From positions 291,501 through 355,500 of the forward strand of contig JBAGJB010000137.1 of NCBI GenBank assembly GCA_037577475.1: a stretch of 64,000 nt of DNA. The letters run 5' to 3'. Positions 40,334-53,025 of the stretch are shown here, one piece after another. The notes under the pieces were generated by a model that saw only the letters and a program-made list of their open reading frames with translations, was not told where the DNA came from and ran no database searches. Every line of letters begins with the position of its first letter. Position 1 is the stretch's first letter. The DNA comes from Chaunax sp. Z400 (lineage: Eukaryota; Chordata; Actinopteri; Lophiiformes; Chaunacidae). Both the position numbers and the translations under genes were made by a program.

Positions 40334-40399
40334 TCAAGCAAGGCGAAACCAGGGCTGAAGTCGCAGGGCATGGTGAGGTGGGGGTCGACTGACCTACCC

Positions 40400-40636
40400 T
40401 CACCCTACACTAAGTAGTAGTGATAAAATGTGTGATGTAAAGAAATTGTGGTAGAAAGTTGGGTCATCTGTGTTTGGACCATAGATGCTTGAAATTGATA
40501 TATTGATGTTATTGATTGTTCCATTGATGATGTCATAGTGTCCTTCTGGGTCTGTTATATTGTGTTTGTGAATTAGAGGTGAGTTTTTGTTGATCAGAAT
40601 TTTGTGTTTTGAGCTTCTTGTGAGGGACAGGGACAT
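40400..40636 (-). mobile_element. L1/Tx1-type LINE endonuclease fragment
   Basis: The minus frame reads KHKILINKNSPL, ITDPEGHYDIINGTINN and SISSIYGPNTDDPTFYHNFF. The DPEGRY and IYGPN blocks belong to the AP-endonuclease domain of L1-type ORF2. It is broken off at 40400, near the end of the inverted repeat, and the rest of the LINE is not seen. Confidence 0.75.
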
Positions 40637-40649
40637 GTCTGTGTCATGT

Positions 40650-40964
40650 CTGTCCCTCCCTCCCCGTCTCCCTCTGCCTCTCTCTCTCTCACTCTGTCTG
40701 TGTCTGTCTGTCTCTGTCTGTCTGTCTCTCTCTGTGTCTGTCTCTGTCTGTCTGTCTCTGTCTGTCTGTCTCTGTGTCTCTGTCTGTCTCTGTGTCTCTG
40801 TGTCACTCTCTCTCTGTCCCTCTCTCTCTGTCTCTCTGTCTCTCTCTCTGTGTCTGTCTCTCTGTCTCTGTCTCTCTCTGTCTCTCTGTGTCTGTCTGTC
40901 TCTCTATCTCTCTCTCTGGCTCTCTCTGTCTCTCTCTCTCTTTGTCTCTGTCTCTCTCTGTCTG

Positions 40965-41001
<37 letters not shown>

Positions 41002-41192
41002 GTGTCTCTCTCTCTCTCTCTCTGTGTCTCTCTGTCTGTGTCTCTCTGTCTGTCTCTCTGTCTCTGTCTCTCTGTGTCTGTCTGTCTCTGTCTCTCTCTG
41101 TCTCTCTGTCTGTCTCTCTCTCTCTGTCTGTCTCTCTCTCTCTGTCTCTGTCTCTCTGTCTCTGTCTCTCTCTGTCTCTCTGTCTGTCTCTC

Positions 41193-41250
<58 letters not shown>

Positions 41251-41420
41251 CAACCGGTCAAAGCAGAAAACCGCCCACCTTGAGTCTCGGATCTGCTCGA
41301 CGTTTCTGCCTTGTAAGGAAGTTTTTCGTCGCCACTGTCGCCTAGTGCTTGCTCAAGGTGGATCGTTGGGTCTGTCTCTGTGTCTCTCTGTCTCTCTCTC
41401 TGTCTCTCTCTCTGTCTCAG
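40650..41420. repeat. TCTC/TCTG pyrimidine-rich low-complexity tract
   Basis: About 600 bp of mixed TC, TG and TCTG units (to about 41246), then a short unique insert (about 41247-41370) and a second small tract to about 41418. The Ser/Leu-rich and Arg/Glu-rich ORFs are artefacts. Confidence 0.95.
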
Positions 41421-44262
41421 AGAGACAGACTTGTTGGGGGGATTGTTGGGAAAAAAAGATTCAGTCTAGACTGATATAACTTTTGTTGTGTTTTGAGGTG
41501 TTCTAATTAAATTTTAAATGACGTTGAAAAATATTGTATTTTGCACATTTATTATGTAAGATGATGTATAAATATTTTATTTAAAGTAATGTAAATTTCT
41601 TATATAGAATGATGTTTATAAATATTTTATTTAAATTAATGTAAATTTCTCATATAAAATGATTAATATTCTCATATTAAATGTCTATATTATTTAAAAT
41701 ATATATTTCAACGTAAAATATTAACAGAAACAGACTTTATAATTGAAATAAATATAATAGACTGATTAACTGCATTGAAGACTGTCTTTATTACACAATA
41801 CACATTCCTCTGAATATTCCAACCTTCTAAGTATCTGATTAGTAAAATAAGTAGAAGATAAATACTAGAGAAGTATTGCTGCTGCTCTGGGTATGCATTG
41901 GATTATAAATGTGAACAATTTGTTCTGTAATCAGATTAAGTAAAATCGCAGATTTTGCCAATATTATTACCTCAGTTTGGTCTGAAATTTCAGCCGCTGT
42001 CTTTAACTTCCTTGATTCTTTGGGATTCTCAGCTCAGTTTCCCCATATTTCCATTACACCCAAAAGCAGTACTTCTGTCATAATTTAACCATGTATATAT
42101 TTTATTTTGATATTTTGACCCTGAAAACCTATGGAAACATGTTGATATCATTATTAGTTTGAAAGTTATTCGACAAAAACCACCAACATCTAATCGATTC
42201 TTCCTTGGGCCACTTCACTTTCATCCTGTTAACAAACCAACCAACGACGGCAAAAACATAACCTCCTCCCTTGGCGGAGGTCATAATAAATATGGCTCTG
42301 TTGTAGAAATTATTCATGCGTCTGCCCTGCCCTGGCCTGAGGAGTCCATGTAGGAGGAGAGAAGGGCAGATGGAGGAAGGGAGGATAATGGCAGGATGAA
42401 GAAAAGATGATTGCAGCAGGTTAGCCTGGAGGCGCAGGCGATGACTGACAGCTCAAAGGTTATTGGCTCACTCCGGAGTGACAGGGCGCTGTAATGTGGC
42501 CGAGGCTGATTTCTGAAATAGAGAAATCTAAAAACTTAAACCTGAATTTAACCTGATGGGAGTTTTGTCACTTTATTAACTGATTTTTTCATTCTTTCTC
42601 ATGCTCTAAAAATCTCGACCTAAAGGTGCATACTGGTACCTCCTGCATTAGATTTGTAGATGCTGCTCTTGTTAGATCTATGAAAGCAGTTTTGCTTTGC
42701 ATAATGGGTTCTATTTTTCAGGTATCATATGATATTATGATGATATTAATTTCTCATTATCTGGCAGATGATTCATCAGCCTGTTGTATATCTTGCATTC
42801 CTAGAACAGAGTCATCGCTGCACTTAGATGCCCTCCAGTCTCTAGAGCAGCTGATGAATAATTACAAACTGTTTTCATGATGCCGGGGGGGAAACATTTG
42901 CTGTAAGGTCGGGGGAATGAGGACAGGCAGCCTTGATATTCAGCCACCGAAACAGATCATCACACCGTCTTTATTGATCTCTGTGGGTTAAACGGTCCCT
43001 TCTCTCAGCCCTTCCATGTCCTCACAGCGGGTTCAGATCTCAGGCCGAGGCATAGCTCAGTTCAGATCTGTCATTTTTCATTCGAAGCCCCCTCCTTTCC
43101 CTCCTGTACTGTGTGGCGTCTTTATTTCTGGCTGTAAAGTTTGCTCGAGTAATTTCACTTCAAAGATACGAGGATGTGACCAATTCTTCTTACTTTCCTG
43201 AGATTCCTTTCTTGATGATCGTAATTACACACGGATTTAATTAATGTGGGAACAGGAAGGGAGGAGCAGGGGGGTCTTTGAACTGTGGGTTTATGGAGAA
43301 AGAGATAAAAAAGAGAGATTAGAGAGCAAAGCGACTTATTGAAGATTGCCAATGTGTGCCGGAGCTTAGGCCAAAAGTCTCTGGTGGATCCATGCTATGT
43401 CATTCTTCCTTCTGTCACTTCCTTTATCCATCTGTCCCCTCTGTCTCATCTCTTTCTTGCTGGAAGTTTAATGTGTCCCATCCGCCTTTCCGTCACACGT
43501 GCCTTTCTTGGCTTGCCCTTCTCCGAGGCCCCTCTGGGATGGTAGCTTCCCTCCCTCGTGCAGATGTGAGAGGAGGGAGGGGGGGGAAAAAACAAAAAAC
43601 GACAGCACAACTCCTCAACGCTGCGTCAGCGCCAGCCGCCTCTGGAGAATAATAGAACAGCAGGATAATTCAGCACTGATGAAGGGCTAATGAGGGATGG
43701 AGGAGGATGAGGGAAAGAGAGGACTGGTAAGGTGGGAAGAGGGGGGGCTGCAAGTGGTCTGTCATTCAGGAGAGACCATAAAATAAATAGTCCATAATTT
43801 GCAACGTCTTATTGCTAATGTGCAACAGTTGCATTGCAGGAGACGCAATGTCAACATGACCCTCTTGGATGTATGCATTGTAGAGCAGCTGCAAAAGCTG
43901 ACAAGAAAACATTCAGATCTGTGTCTCATTTGTTTCTATAGTTTGTCGAGTGAAAATCTATCAACTAAATTAATGAGTTTGACTATTTAGTTTTACATGC
44001 ATAACATAATTCCGATGATTAGTCACTCGTAGCCATCAATTAAAATAATCTAATCTTTCTATTTGGTCATGTTTTCTCAGTTTTCAGTGGTTTTTTTGAG
44101 TGTTTTTTTTATTGGCTAAAACAGAACCAGTTTGTCCTTTGTGTCTCCAGAAGAATCCTGAACCTCTCACCTGATGTAAATAAGCAATTTATCAAATAAA
44201 ACATCAAATATAAAGACAGCAATAAACAAATCTGGTAGCACCAGGTTTTTCAACAAGTATGA

Positions 44263-44321
<59 letters not shown>

Positions 44322-47149
44322 CAAACTAATGAGAACCCTGACAGAAAAAGTGCTTATGTGAAGAACAGGAGGAGAGACAGTCTTCGTGAGGAGGACGGTC
44401 TCAGTGTTTTTCTTCTCTAGGAGAAAACTTTCTTGCCACAATGTCAACAGTCTCAAAGGCAGCGTCAAAAATCAATGCGGGCAAAGTTTACAGTGGCGTC
44501 TCTGTTTCAGGTTACAGCCAAACATGTGGAGCCTCATTGGTTGTAAAGCATTCATCCATTACATAGTGACAGGTTAGATCATGGACACAATAGTCGATGG
44601 TTCACAGCATTAAATCTCTGATGTGGCACAACATTGGCCGATTCCCCCCCCAGAGGAATTTAAAGCAGAGCTGACCAGAACCTGGAGCGTCCGGAGTAGG
44701 ATTTCTGGCCCAATGCTATTGATCATCCACCACAGGTCTGTTTTCACATCCTTTAAGATTCAACGCACACAGGTGTGATGTGGTACCTGAAGCCTGCAAA
44801 ACACAAACACACAGAACAAAGACATCTCCTTTAAAATACATACGTTCAGATTTTTAATACGGGAGAAGTCCTGCATGTAATTTGAGGGCTTTTACCAAGA
44901 TAATAGAACATTTTCCTCCTCATTAACAAGGAAGTATTAGATATTCTACTTGATACCTGGATTAATTTGTATGTAATATGGAATGCAATTATGTTAATTA
45001 CATAATTATCTTATTTTTTAGAACATCTTATAAATTTATTATATTCTAATTATCTATGCAGCGTGTGAATGTGCACACATGCACATATATAATCCTATTG
45101 TAATATCATGTATGAACCTGAACCTTCTATCCTATTTTTAGATGATATATTACTATCTTAGTATTTATGTATTTATTTATTAGTTTACAGCAGTGTTCAT
45201 TTAGCACTCTTTATTATTAATACTATGTTGTCTGTCTCTGCTGATCAGATCTGATCTGCTGATCACATTGATCCTGTTTGCACCTCATCTGGCCTCCTCT
45301 GCTACTCCTCCTGATTGAAACAGTCTACTCACCTGGTTCTCCTCAGGTCATCAGCCTGCTGCATTTGGAGCCACTTGTCGCCACATCGTTTCGTTACCTG
45401 TTCCATGCTTCCGTCACGGCCTCCTCCTTGTCTAAGGTATTTTTGACTTTTGTTTGACTGGATATTTCTTCTGCTCTATGTCCAGACTTCACTCCGCAAA
45501 CCTGCCTGTCTCTCTTTATCTCCACTGAGTCATCATCGCCTCTCATTCATCTCCACTAAGCTCTGCCTACACAGCAAAATAAAAACAAATAAAACTTTTA
45601 CCCGCCTTTTATGCTGAGTTAACAAGCAGGTAACTTGTATTGTGCCGTGACTGCCACTGCAGCTTTTCATTTATCATGTCCCAGAAATGAGCTTGAGCTT
45701 CTTTTCTTTCTTTTTTTTAAATACCCACACCAATCTGCACCCCCCAAACCAACTTAAATATGTGATAATTATCCATCTGAATCCGGCTCATACCACAAAC
45801 TGTGAACTTCATGCATTGTATTAACACAACTGTAAGGACCGAGACGAATCCGAGTGCTTACCAAGGTGGTGATCCTGCTTGCACTCTCTCTGTTCTCTTT
45901 TCCACCCTCACTCTCAGATCAATGCCTACCATACAAATTTTATCCCAGTTTGATCTTATGAAACATCAAAATCTCTGCCTTTTTGTGCACTCATGGTGAC
46001 TTTTGTTATATTTCTAGCAAAACTACGAGATCTGAGGAGAGAAAATGTTCAACACACGGAGCAGCTATGCCATTATGAACCTAAAACCCGCTGGAGAATA
46101 AAACAGTAGGTACACAAGCACTTAAAGAGTCAAGAGTGTGTTAATCAGGAACTTTATAATGGGTTTAATATGTGTCAGTCAATAAGAACTGGGAACTATC
46201 AGCTTAATGATGTGGGATTTAGTACCAGCTGTGACTGGGCCATTATGAGGATGTGTGGTTTTGCAGCTCAGCCAGAAAGTAGCAGCTGAAGCTGAACAAG
46301 GGTAAAAGGTGGGGAGACACCCACAATGTGTGATCTGAAAAGCAGAGCCCCATCCTAGTTGCCCTCCCTCTCTCCCCCGCCTCCAAACTCTGAATACATG
46401 TGATTCAGTAATGGAGATTAGTGCACACTGGCACTGAAACAAGTTCATGCGCTCATGCACAAGTACATGCATTGAGGGCTGGAGGACACAAGGACGGACA
46501 TGAAAGATAGATGCTGCACGGAGCAGGGATTACACCACTGTGTGTGTTTGAGTGTCAGGTCAGTGAGGTGGTGAGGTGGTCAACAGCCAGCCTGCCTAAA
46601 CGCTTCAACGTTGAGGTTCTGGATCTATGATAGCTCCTCTGAGCATTGTGGGATTGACTCTGGAGTTAAGTTTAGGACATGAACACACAGACACATATGA
46701 TGGCAGATCAAGCAAACTCTTCCAGTTTCTTGAGTTACAGCCCGGCCTCTCTCGCGGAACTTTATACCCACAAACACGCACAAACTGGACAGGCTGCCTG
46801 ACGGCTGAGGTTACGTGGCCTATTTAAGAGGAAGGTTTAGTTTCAATCGCTGGAAACATTGATGAGGACCAGGTAGGTAGAACGGGGACATGAGTGCAAT
46901 GGAGAAACCTGTAAAAACACATTTTTATGGACGCCAGTTTGATAAAGAACATAAAATGTGTTATCCTGTATTTATTTGGTGACACTCTGGATGAGCGAGT
47001 ACATATAAAACTTTAACTAGCAGCTTATTAGCATGTACTGTATATTAGTAGTAGTCAGGATAAAGCACTTATTAAATCACCCAAAAATAAAGTCATTATC
47101 TACTCGCCCTTAGGCCGTAAAATGACTCTCTTTGTGCTCATGGCATGCG
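41421..47149. other. Gene-poor stretch
   Basis: I see no splice-flanked conserved exon. It starts with about 300 bp of very AT-rich DNA containing partly repeated TAAATATTTTATTTAAA-type words. A familiar teleost repeat fragment with AACCTCCTCCC-TTGGCGGAGGT (self-complementary around the middle) lies at 42170-42290. A CA microsatellite is at 44263-44319. Moderately GC-rich parts (42420-43700) could be introns or conserved non-coding DNA of a large gene, which I cannot test. Confidence 0.4.
44263..44319. repeat. (CA)n microsatellite, about 28 units
   Basis: Uninterrupted CA dinucleotides. Confidence 0.97.
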
Positions 47150-47336
47150 TAACTTGCACATCAGTGAAGGCACCACTAATGCCGAAAGATACATACAACA
47201 TATGCTGCCATCCAGACCATGTCTTTTACACAGACGTCCCAGCCTGGCATCAGAGTAAGAGTGTCCAGGAACTAGACTGGCCTGTCTGCAGTCCAGACCA
47301 ACAGCAACAATCTTCGCTGCTTAAAAAAAAAAAAAA
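47150..47336 (+). pseudogene. Tc1/mariner-type transposase relic with internal deletion
   Basis: The plus frame reads MPKDTYNICCHPDHVFYTDV, then AWHQSKSVQELDWPVCSPDQ. These resemble blocks flanking the catalytic DNAKPH segment in a fish Tc1-like transposase (…WLRSKRVRVLDWPACSPDLSP…). The DNAKPH segment itself seems deleted. It ends in a run of 16 A. It is short and decayed; the assignment rests on recall of the family text. Confidence 0.5.
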
Positions 47337-50079
47337 AAGTTAATTATAATTATCTATGTTCCCTGAAAGAGGAAAAAAAAAATCCTCTGAGCAGACACTG
47401 AGGTGTGGAGGGAAGTTTGGTACCTGAAATATCTGAGTCATTTCAAAACACTCTCAATCAAACATTAGAGGGTGATGAGAAAGCAACTTCACATTTACTC
47501 TATTTTCCAATAAATAAATGATCTTTATGACTAATCATAAATTTAACAACACTTGAGCCTGACTTGAAAAAGTGCTGAAAATGCACACTGACACTCCCGC
47601 TTTCACATTCTGCACCGCCTTTGGTTATTTTCCTTTGTTTCCATTCAAACACACCGTCTCACACACAACGCCAGGACAGATGTCATAAAACATTCACTCA
47701 GTAGTTAAGCACGGGAAATTCGCACAACAGCACTTCCAGAGCGGATAACGCAACGGGAGTCTTACGAATGATCATACGTCTGTCTTTTAAAAAGAAAAAC
47801 AGTGCAGGAGCATCACCTTGATATTTACATACATGTAACTGGAACCAGTGGTGCACTGGTAAGCGTCTCATACCCTGCCTATCCACCAACACTGGAAGCA
47901 GCATTTTAGTGCTTGGCGAACCCCATCACTCCGTTTGTAGATAGCGTCGAGTCTCAAATTCATTAAGATAAAGGGGCAGCGTTAAAGCTCGTCTGTTTAA
48001 TCCGCCACCTCCCCTGAACAGATCATAATTAAATCAGTAAAAGCAGAGTAAACACGAGGTTGGACTAGTACCAAGTAGGAGGAGAGAGAGGTTTTTTTTT
48101 GTTTTTTTCTGGATTTCCAGAACGAAAAGGTGCCAGACCTCTGAAGAGAAAACGGAGGAGAGCGGAAACCCGGAGAGAAAAAGATGGCAAGAGTTCCAGG
48201 GCAAGGCCTATCTTCGCTCTTCAAAGGACCAGAGGGGCTCTTGTCTCCCTCTCTCCCTCCTCTATCCATCCCCCCCATGGTTGACTCGTGTCTGGTGAGA
48301 AACGATAGAACCCAGCGACTGATACCCCCCCACCGAGGGTATAATTCAATGTGGTTTGGCTCTCAGTGAACACTCACATGCATGCACACAAAGCTCATGA
48401 AAAACGACCAACGAAGCAGAGGAGACGGGGGACAATTATCAGAGGCAGTCTCCAAAAAAATAAAAGAGCGACTGCGTGACGCAAACAACTGTCAGCTTCT
48501 TCAATCACCAGCTCTAGACACGCTTACATGATGAGCAACAGGATGTGCTGCACCCAGTTGAGTACCTTGACTGATCGTGATTGTGGCAGAAAAATAGTCG
48601 TGACTCACCAGCTATTCTTTGCCTGTCCTCATTTAATCCACACCTTTTCTTCTGTTCCATCAATACACTCCTGCTAAATGTGATTCCTCATGACTCTAGA
48701 CGCTGGGTTCGATTTTCTACACACCAAGCACCCTGTATAGTAAGAGAACAACTGTATTATACTTAACCAGTTTCATTAAGTTAACATCTTTGTCCATTTA
48801 AGATTTAACCATTATGTGAGGCCCAGTCACAACGCAAAGTGGCATAATGAAATAAATCTGTGTCTGCCTGCAAAATATGAGGCTCTACACAGTTGGTGAC
48901 AGTGATTATTAGGCTGCAATACACTTTTCTTCATTACCAGTAAATCGTTTTGTTAGTGGAATGTCGGAAAACGTTTTTTCCCAAGGTAATCAAGGAGACT
49001 AATAATCAATATTTTCGAAACTGACGTATATTTGCAGTAAAATTTAAGCTAATAAGCTAATAGCTTCCTCATTTTTGGGCAGGAAGCTCTACAGTTCTCA
49101 CTTCCCTAAGAAGTTAGCATTTAATCGCACAAGCAAAGCCACTAAACAATTTCATTGCAGCTAATTTTTGCCTTTTTAAATGCTGGTGTGACCAGGCCTT
49201 AAGAATGAACGGCAACTTAACATTCTTCTCAGTAGATTCAATCAGTTGGAACAAAATTAGAAGCTTAGGGATATGTAAAAAGTATGTTTATCTTTGAAAC
49301 ATAGTTCTTTGGTACATTTCATCATCGTTACCATGAAATGTGAGCATCGTCGAGAAATATTTAAAACATCTTGAAAGGGAATAATGTGTATTAAAAAGAT
49401 AAATACCTGAGAAAGATTTTTTGATGAAAAACGTGCCACTAATCAAGGTGCAGGGATTTTTTTTTTTTTAAAAGAAAGGGGGGCTAAAACATGGTTAACA
49501 GAGAAGAGACGTTTTGTTCAGTTCACCTCACATTACATTCAGTTACATCAGTCACACCTTGTCTTTCTAATTCAGCCATCGCCACCTCTGATCTAAAATA
49601 AAAAGGTGGAAATGCAGCAAACAAGGAGCTTTTCTCCCTCTGTCTGAAGAAGTGTGTGTGAAACCCTTAGGCGTACATATACACACACATACACTTGTGC
49701 GTTGAACTCCACAGAACTTATTCCACTTAAATTCGCCCCTTTTCTTAGGAGCCCAGGCTGATAAGTCTTGTTAAGGCCAGCTCGTTAGGAAAGGGCTCTC
49801 CGTGGCAACAGCTGGGGGACATCAGGTCTGTTGTGCACCGTCCGCCAAACAGGACGTCATTCGTCAGTAGTAGGACATTGTGTGTTTTTTGGTTTAAAGA
49901 GTCAGTCGAGCAGCAAGGCTTTGATGCATCAACCTTAGGATGGTGGAAAGGAGTGTGTGCAGTGTTTACAAAGAGAAACACCTGCCTGATTTTCAGTCTC
50001 CGTACCCTCTGATGTGACGCCTCAGAGATTCATTGGGGTGTCTGTGAGCAGACACAAACATTTTCACACGTCTTCTGTG
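47337..50079. other. Stretch without a recognised gene
   Basis: Nothing coding is certain. If the exon at 50080-50295 (-) is real, part of this would be its 3' UTR. A CpG-containing, purine-rich segment at 48070-48360 might be an untranslated exon, but no evidence decides. Confidence 0.35.
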
Positions 50080-50295
50080 TCAGTAGAACTTGTCATCGAT
50101 GCGGAAGTGTGGCCTGGTGACATCGTCAGGGTTGAGGAAGACGGATATGGATTTTCCAGGGTTCTCAGTTTACAGTTGTTGCAGTCGCTGCGCCATTTTG
50201 TCGTCTGAAGGCGAGATGATGCCGTTGGCTGGGTGGTGCCCGGGGGAGCCATGGCCATTGGTGCTAGCTGTTAGCTCTTTCGGAGACGGCGGCAC
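50080..50295 (-). pseudogene. Unidentified C-terminal exon-like ORF with in-frame stop
   Basis: On the minus strand a pyrimidine-rich acceptor (CCCCTCCAG) precedes 41 codons (start VPPSPKELTASTNGHG, end KMAQRLQQL) to a TAA at 50170-50172. The same frame then continues 29 codons (TENPGKSISVFLNPDD, VTRPHFRIDDKFY) to TGA at 50080-50082. Both halves have protein-like composition and the frame does not shift. I do not recognise the protein. It could be a real terminal exon ending at TAA, a pseudogene fragment with one nonsense change, or a readthrough case. No matching upstream exon was found within about 2 kb. Confidence 0.35.
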
Positions 50296-50619
50296 CTGGA
50301 GGGGTAAGAGCATAGAGCTAAAAAAAACACTAGAGCTTTCACTGGCGGAAGATGGCAAACTCGGCCGCCATCTTATGTAGGGAAACATGTGCTGCCTCTA
50401 CATAAACAAACATTGACAAAGCCTGTATTCGAACCTAAATTTGGTATTTATTTGAAGAGTAACTTGATTGACAATTGAAAATCAGTATCAAATAGTAAAA
50501 ATCTTTTATGTCTGCATATTTACATGAAAATGTTTACTAATAGGTGATATGGCACTAATATATACTAATAATGGTGTTATTGATTAGCAGAAACTTATCA
50601 GTATTGCTGTGTAGGGTAT

Positions 50620-50960
50620 GTATATATATATCAAAAATATATGTATATATATAAAATAGCTCCAAGTACTGCACATAATTAACCTGGATTTTTTCATAAG
50701 GGGGATTTATGGCAAGTTATTCCCTTTTTTTATTCAGACTTATAGATATCTGTAAATAATTCAAGATATATAGAAATAATTCAAGATATCATAAATTATA
50801 TTTAAGATATCTGGATTCAATTTAAGATATCTTGAAATAATTTTGTTATCTTTATTTGTATTACAGATATTTATTTAACAATTATAGATATGTTAAATTT
50901 AAATTTTGAGCCTATTTCAATGGAGCCTATTTATGATATCTGAAATTAAATGAATGAATC
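50620..50960. repeat. AT-rich region with recurring AAGATATC words
   Basis: A TATATA-rich segment is followed by five or more imperfect copies of TTCAAGATATC/TTTAAGATATC at uneven spacing. It looks like a degenerate AT-rich repeat. No coding content. Confidence 0.6.
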
Positions 50961-51347
50961 TGTGAAAGTTTTAAACATAAATTATAAGATAAATAACTCA
51001 AATATAATTTACAACATCCAAAATGTATTTACAGCCAATTATATATATACAGACAACTATTCCAAACTACTCCAACTTCCATATATTTAATAATCTTTAT
51101 CAACCTTCAATCAATCAATTAATTATGTAATATGGAATCAAAATGTTTACTTGTACAACGCACCAGGTAGTTTGTCAGCATTAATTTAAAATAGTGTCCA
51201 AATTGTCCTGAATTGATTGTTCTGTGAATACATGCACTTCCTGGTTGAGGGGCGCTCTGCAAACAAAAGTTTGGACATCCTTAAACTTTTTGCAAGCAGG
51301 TGACCCGAGGCTGCTTGTACCCTCCTAAAAATGTTTTATTGCCAGTC

Positions 51348-52621
51348 TATGTTCCCTCTAAGCTGCGCGCCTGCGCAATCGCGCACTGCTCGCATATGCT
51401 CAGCGCACAAGAAAATCTATGCAGCGCATAAAATAAAATCCAACATAAACTGTAAATTAATTAGACCAATAACATTTTTTTCTGTATCATTTTGCAATGT
51501 AACTCAGAGAGTGACAGGTGTCCAGCCAATGATACGATACGGTTCACTTACGCTACGCAGCCAATCATGGCATTGACCGTGCTTGTGTACGTGCCCCGCC
51601 CATACGCGCCGTGGCGGTGTGCAGGTTAGCTAGGTAACAATAGTGCGGCGGAGTTAAGCGACGCAAAAGCTAACCCCTTATCATATCAAAACAGCATCCA
51701 GAAATCGTCTTGAAGTGGCACATTTGGACCAGCTGATGCACATAAAGTCAAAGCAAGAAGCAGACGGGGCCATCGACCTGGACAAAGTGTACAACCACTG
51801 GAGAAGTGAGAAGGACAGACGTGAAAATTAGGTAAAATTCAAGTCAGATTTGTGCATATTCTAGTGACATTTATTAAGATTTTTTATTTATGGATATTAA
51901 TCATTAAATGCTGTTACTATTATATGATTTATGGGTAATAGAAATTCTAATAAAAAACTGTGTAATTAGATATTTTACAGACAAAGAGTTACAGGAATTT
52001 ACACTGTATCACAAGCTACAGCACACATGTCATTGTGCAAAATGTGAATGTTTTAATGTGAACAAAATGTTATGTCTGAAAGGTGTATATGTTTCATTTC
52101 TTCCAGAGCAGGACCCTAACCCAGACCACAACTGGACCTCACCCAGGCCAAGGCAGGACTCTCACATATAACTCAACTTCTGTTTGTTTGCACTCTTTAC
52201 CTAGGATTGTATATATAATAGTGTATTGAATGTATATTGTGAGATTGTATATAGGAGTGTACTGTATATACTTACATTCTATTTTTATTCTTACATTCTA
52301 TTTTTATTCTGGTCTATTTGGTTTATGTCTATTTTTGCTTGCACAGTGCGGGAGTTGTTGCAATCGCATTTCACTGCTGATGTACTTGTACATTCATGCA
52401 TGTGACAAATAAAAAGTCTTGAAGTCTTGAAGTCATATAATTGCTGCTGTAATTTGATTCTTTTAATAAGCCATGTAACTTGCTATGATGCCAGGTTTTG
52501 AATAGGTGCGATACTGGTGTGGCCACAGCGTGCACATCTGATGTTGCTCACAGTGGTCCTCAGTGTGCTCAGGGAGCATGTGTGTATGCCCAGACACATG
52601 AAAAATTAGAGGGAACATTGT
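51348..52621 (+). mobile_element. hAT-superfamily DNA transposon with target duplication
   Basis: The ends are inverted: ATGTTCCCTCTAA at the left and TTAGAGGGAACAT at the right. They are flanked by an exact duplication TGCCAGTC (51340-51347 and 52622-52629; the match extends one base more), the 8-bp size expected for hAT. The GCGC-rich subterminal zones (51360-51430, 52520-52600) fit. An internal coding remnant at 51670-51831 supports the class. Confidence 0.88.
51670..51831 (+). pseudogene. hAT transposase C-terminal remnant
   Basis: Fifty-three codons to a TAG: LTPYHIKTASRNRLEVAHLD, QLMHIKSKQEADGAIDLDKV, YNHWRSEKDRREN. The pattern of an asymmetric L(D/E)QLM...IK segment followed by a tryptophan block and a basic end resembles the C-terminal hATC dimerisation region. 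The rest of the transposase is missing, so the element is internally deleted. Confidence 0.65.
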
Positions 52622-52634
52622 TGCCAGTCCATAC

Positions 52635-53025
52635 TAGTTAAGATAAGATATTCCTTTATTAGTCCCACAGTGGGGAAATTCTCAACAGTTAACCTACTCT
52701 TTGCATTTGGAATCATGTTTATCATCAGTAGTTTATGAGTTATCAATAATAACCGTGATTTTTCCTTAATGGCATATTGTTATCTAGATATAACTTCTTA
52801 CCTTTCACAGATCCATTTGAGGGACTCTAAATCTGCATTATCTCAACTACATATTGGTGGCAGTGCCCTGTCTCTCCCCTTCAAATATGGATATAAATTC
52901 CCAGATCTGGATCATGATTTGTATTATCAGGATCCAGTTGCATGTAGCGGTGGACCGTCATGAGTTCTCTGTGCCTGTGTGTTTTCATTTTGATTGCCCA
53001 AATTCATTTAGATTTTTTGTTGTAG
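52635..53025. repeat. Retroposon-tail-like block and dispersed repeat copy 2
   Basis: The text ATTCCTTTATTAGTCCCACA followed by GTGGGGAAATTC (about 52648-52681) is a familiar fish retroposon tail. 52740-52900 is the second copy of the repeat at the left end of the window. No first exon for the downstream piwil1-like gene was recognised here. Confidence 0.5.

Noticed and set aside
40587..41479. Serine/leucine-rich and arginine/glutamate-rich ORFs up to 277 codons
   Set aside because: They are low-complexity TCTC/TCTG translations. The only real coding signal nearby is the LINE endonuclease fragment on the minus strand.
47122..47343. Secreted small protein starting MTLFVLMACVTC
   Set aside because: The signal-peptide-like start is likely chance; the following residues match decayed Tc1-type transposase text and the frame ends in a poly-A run.
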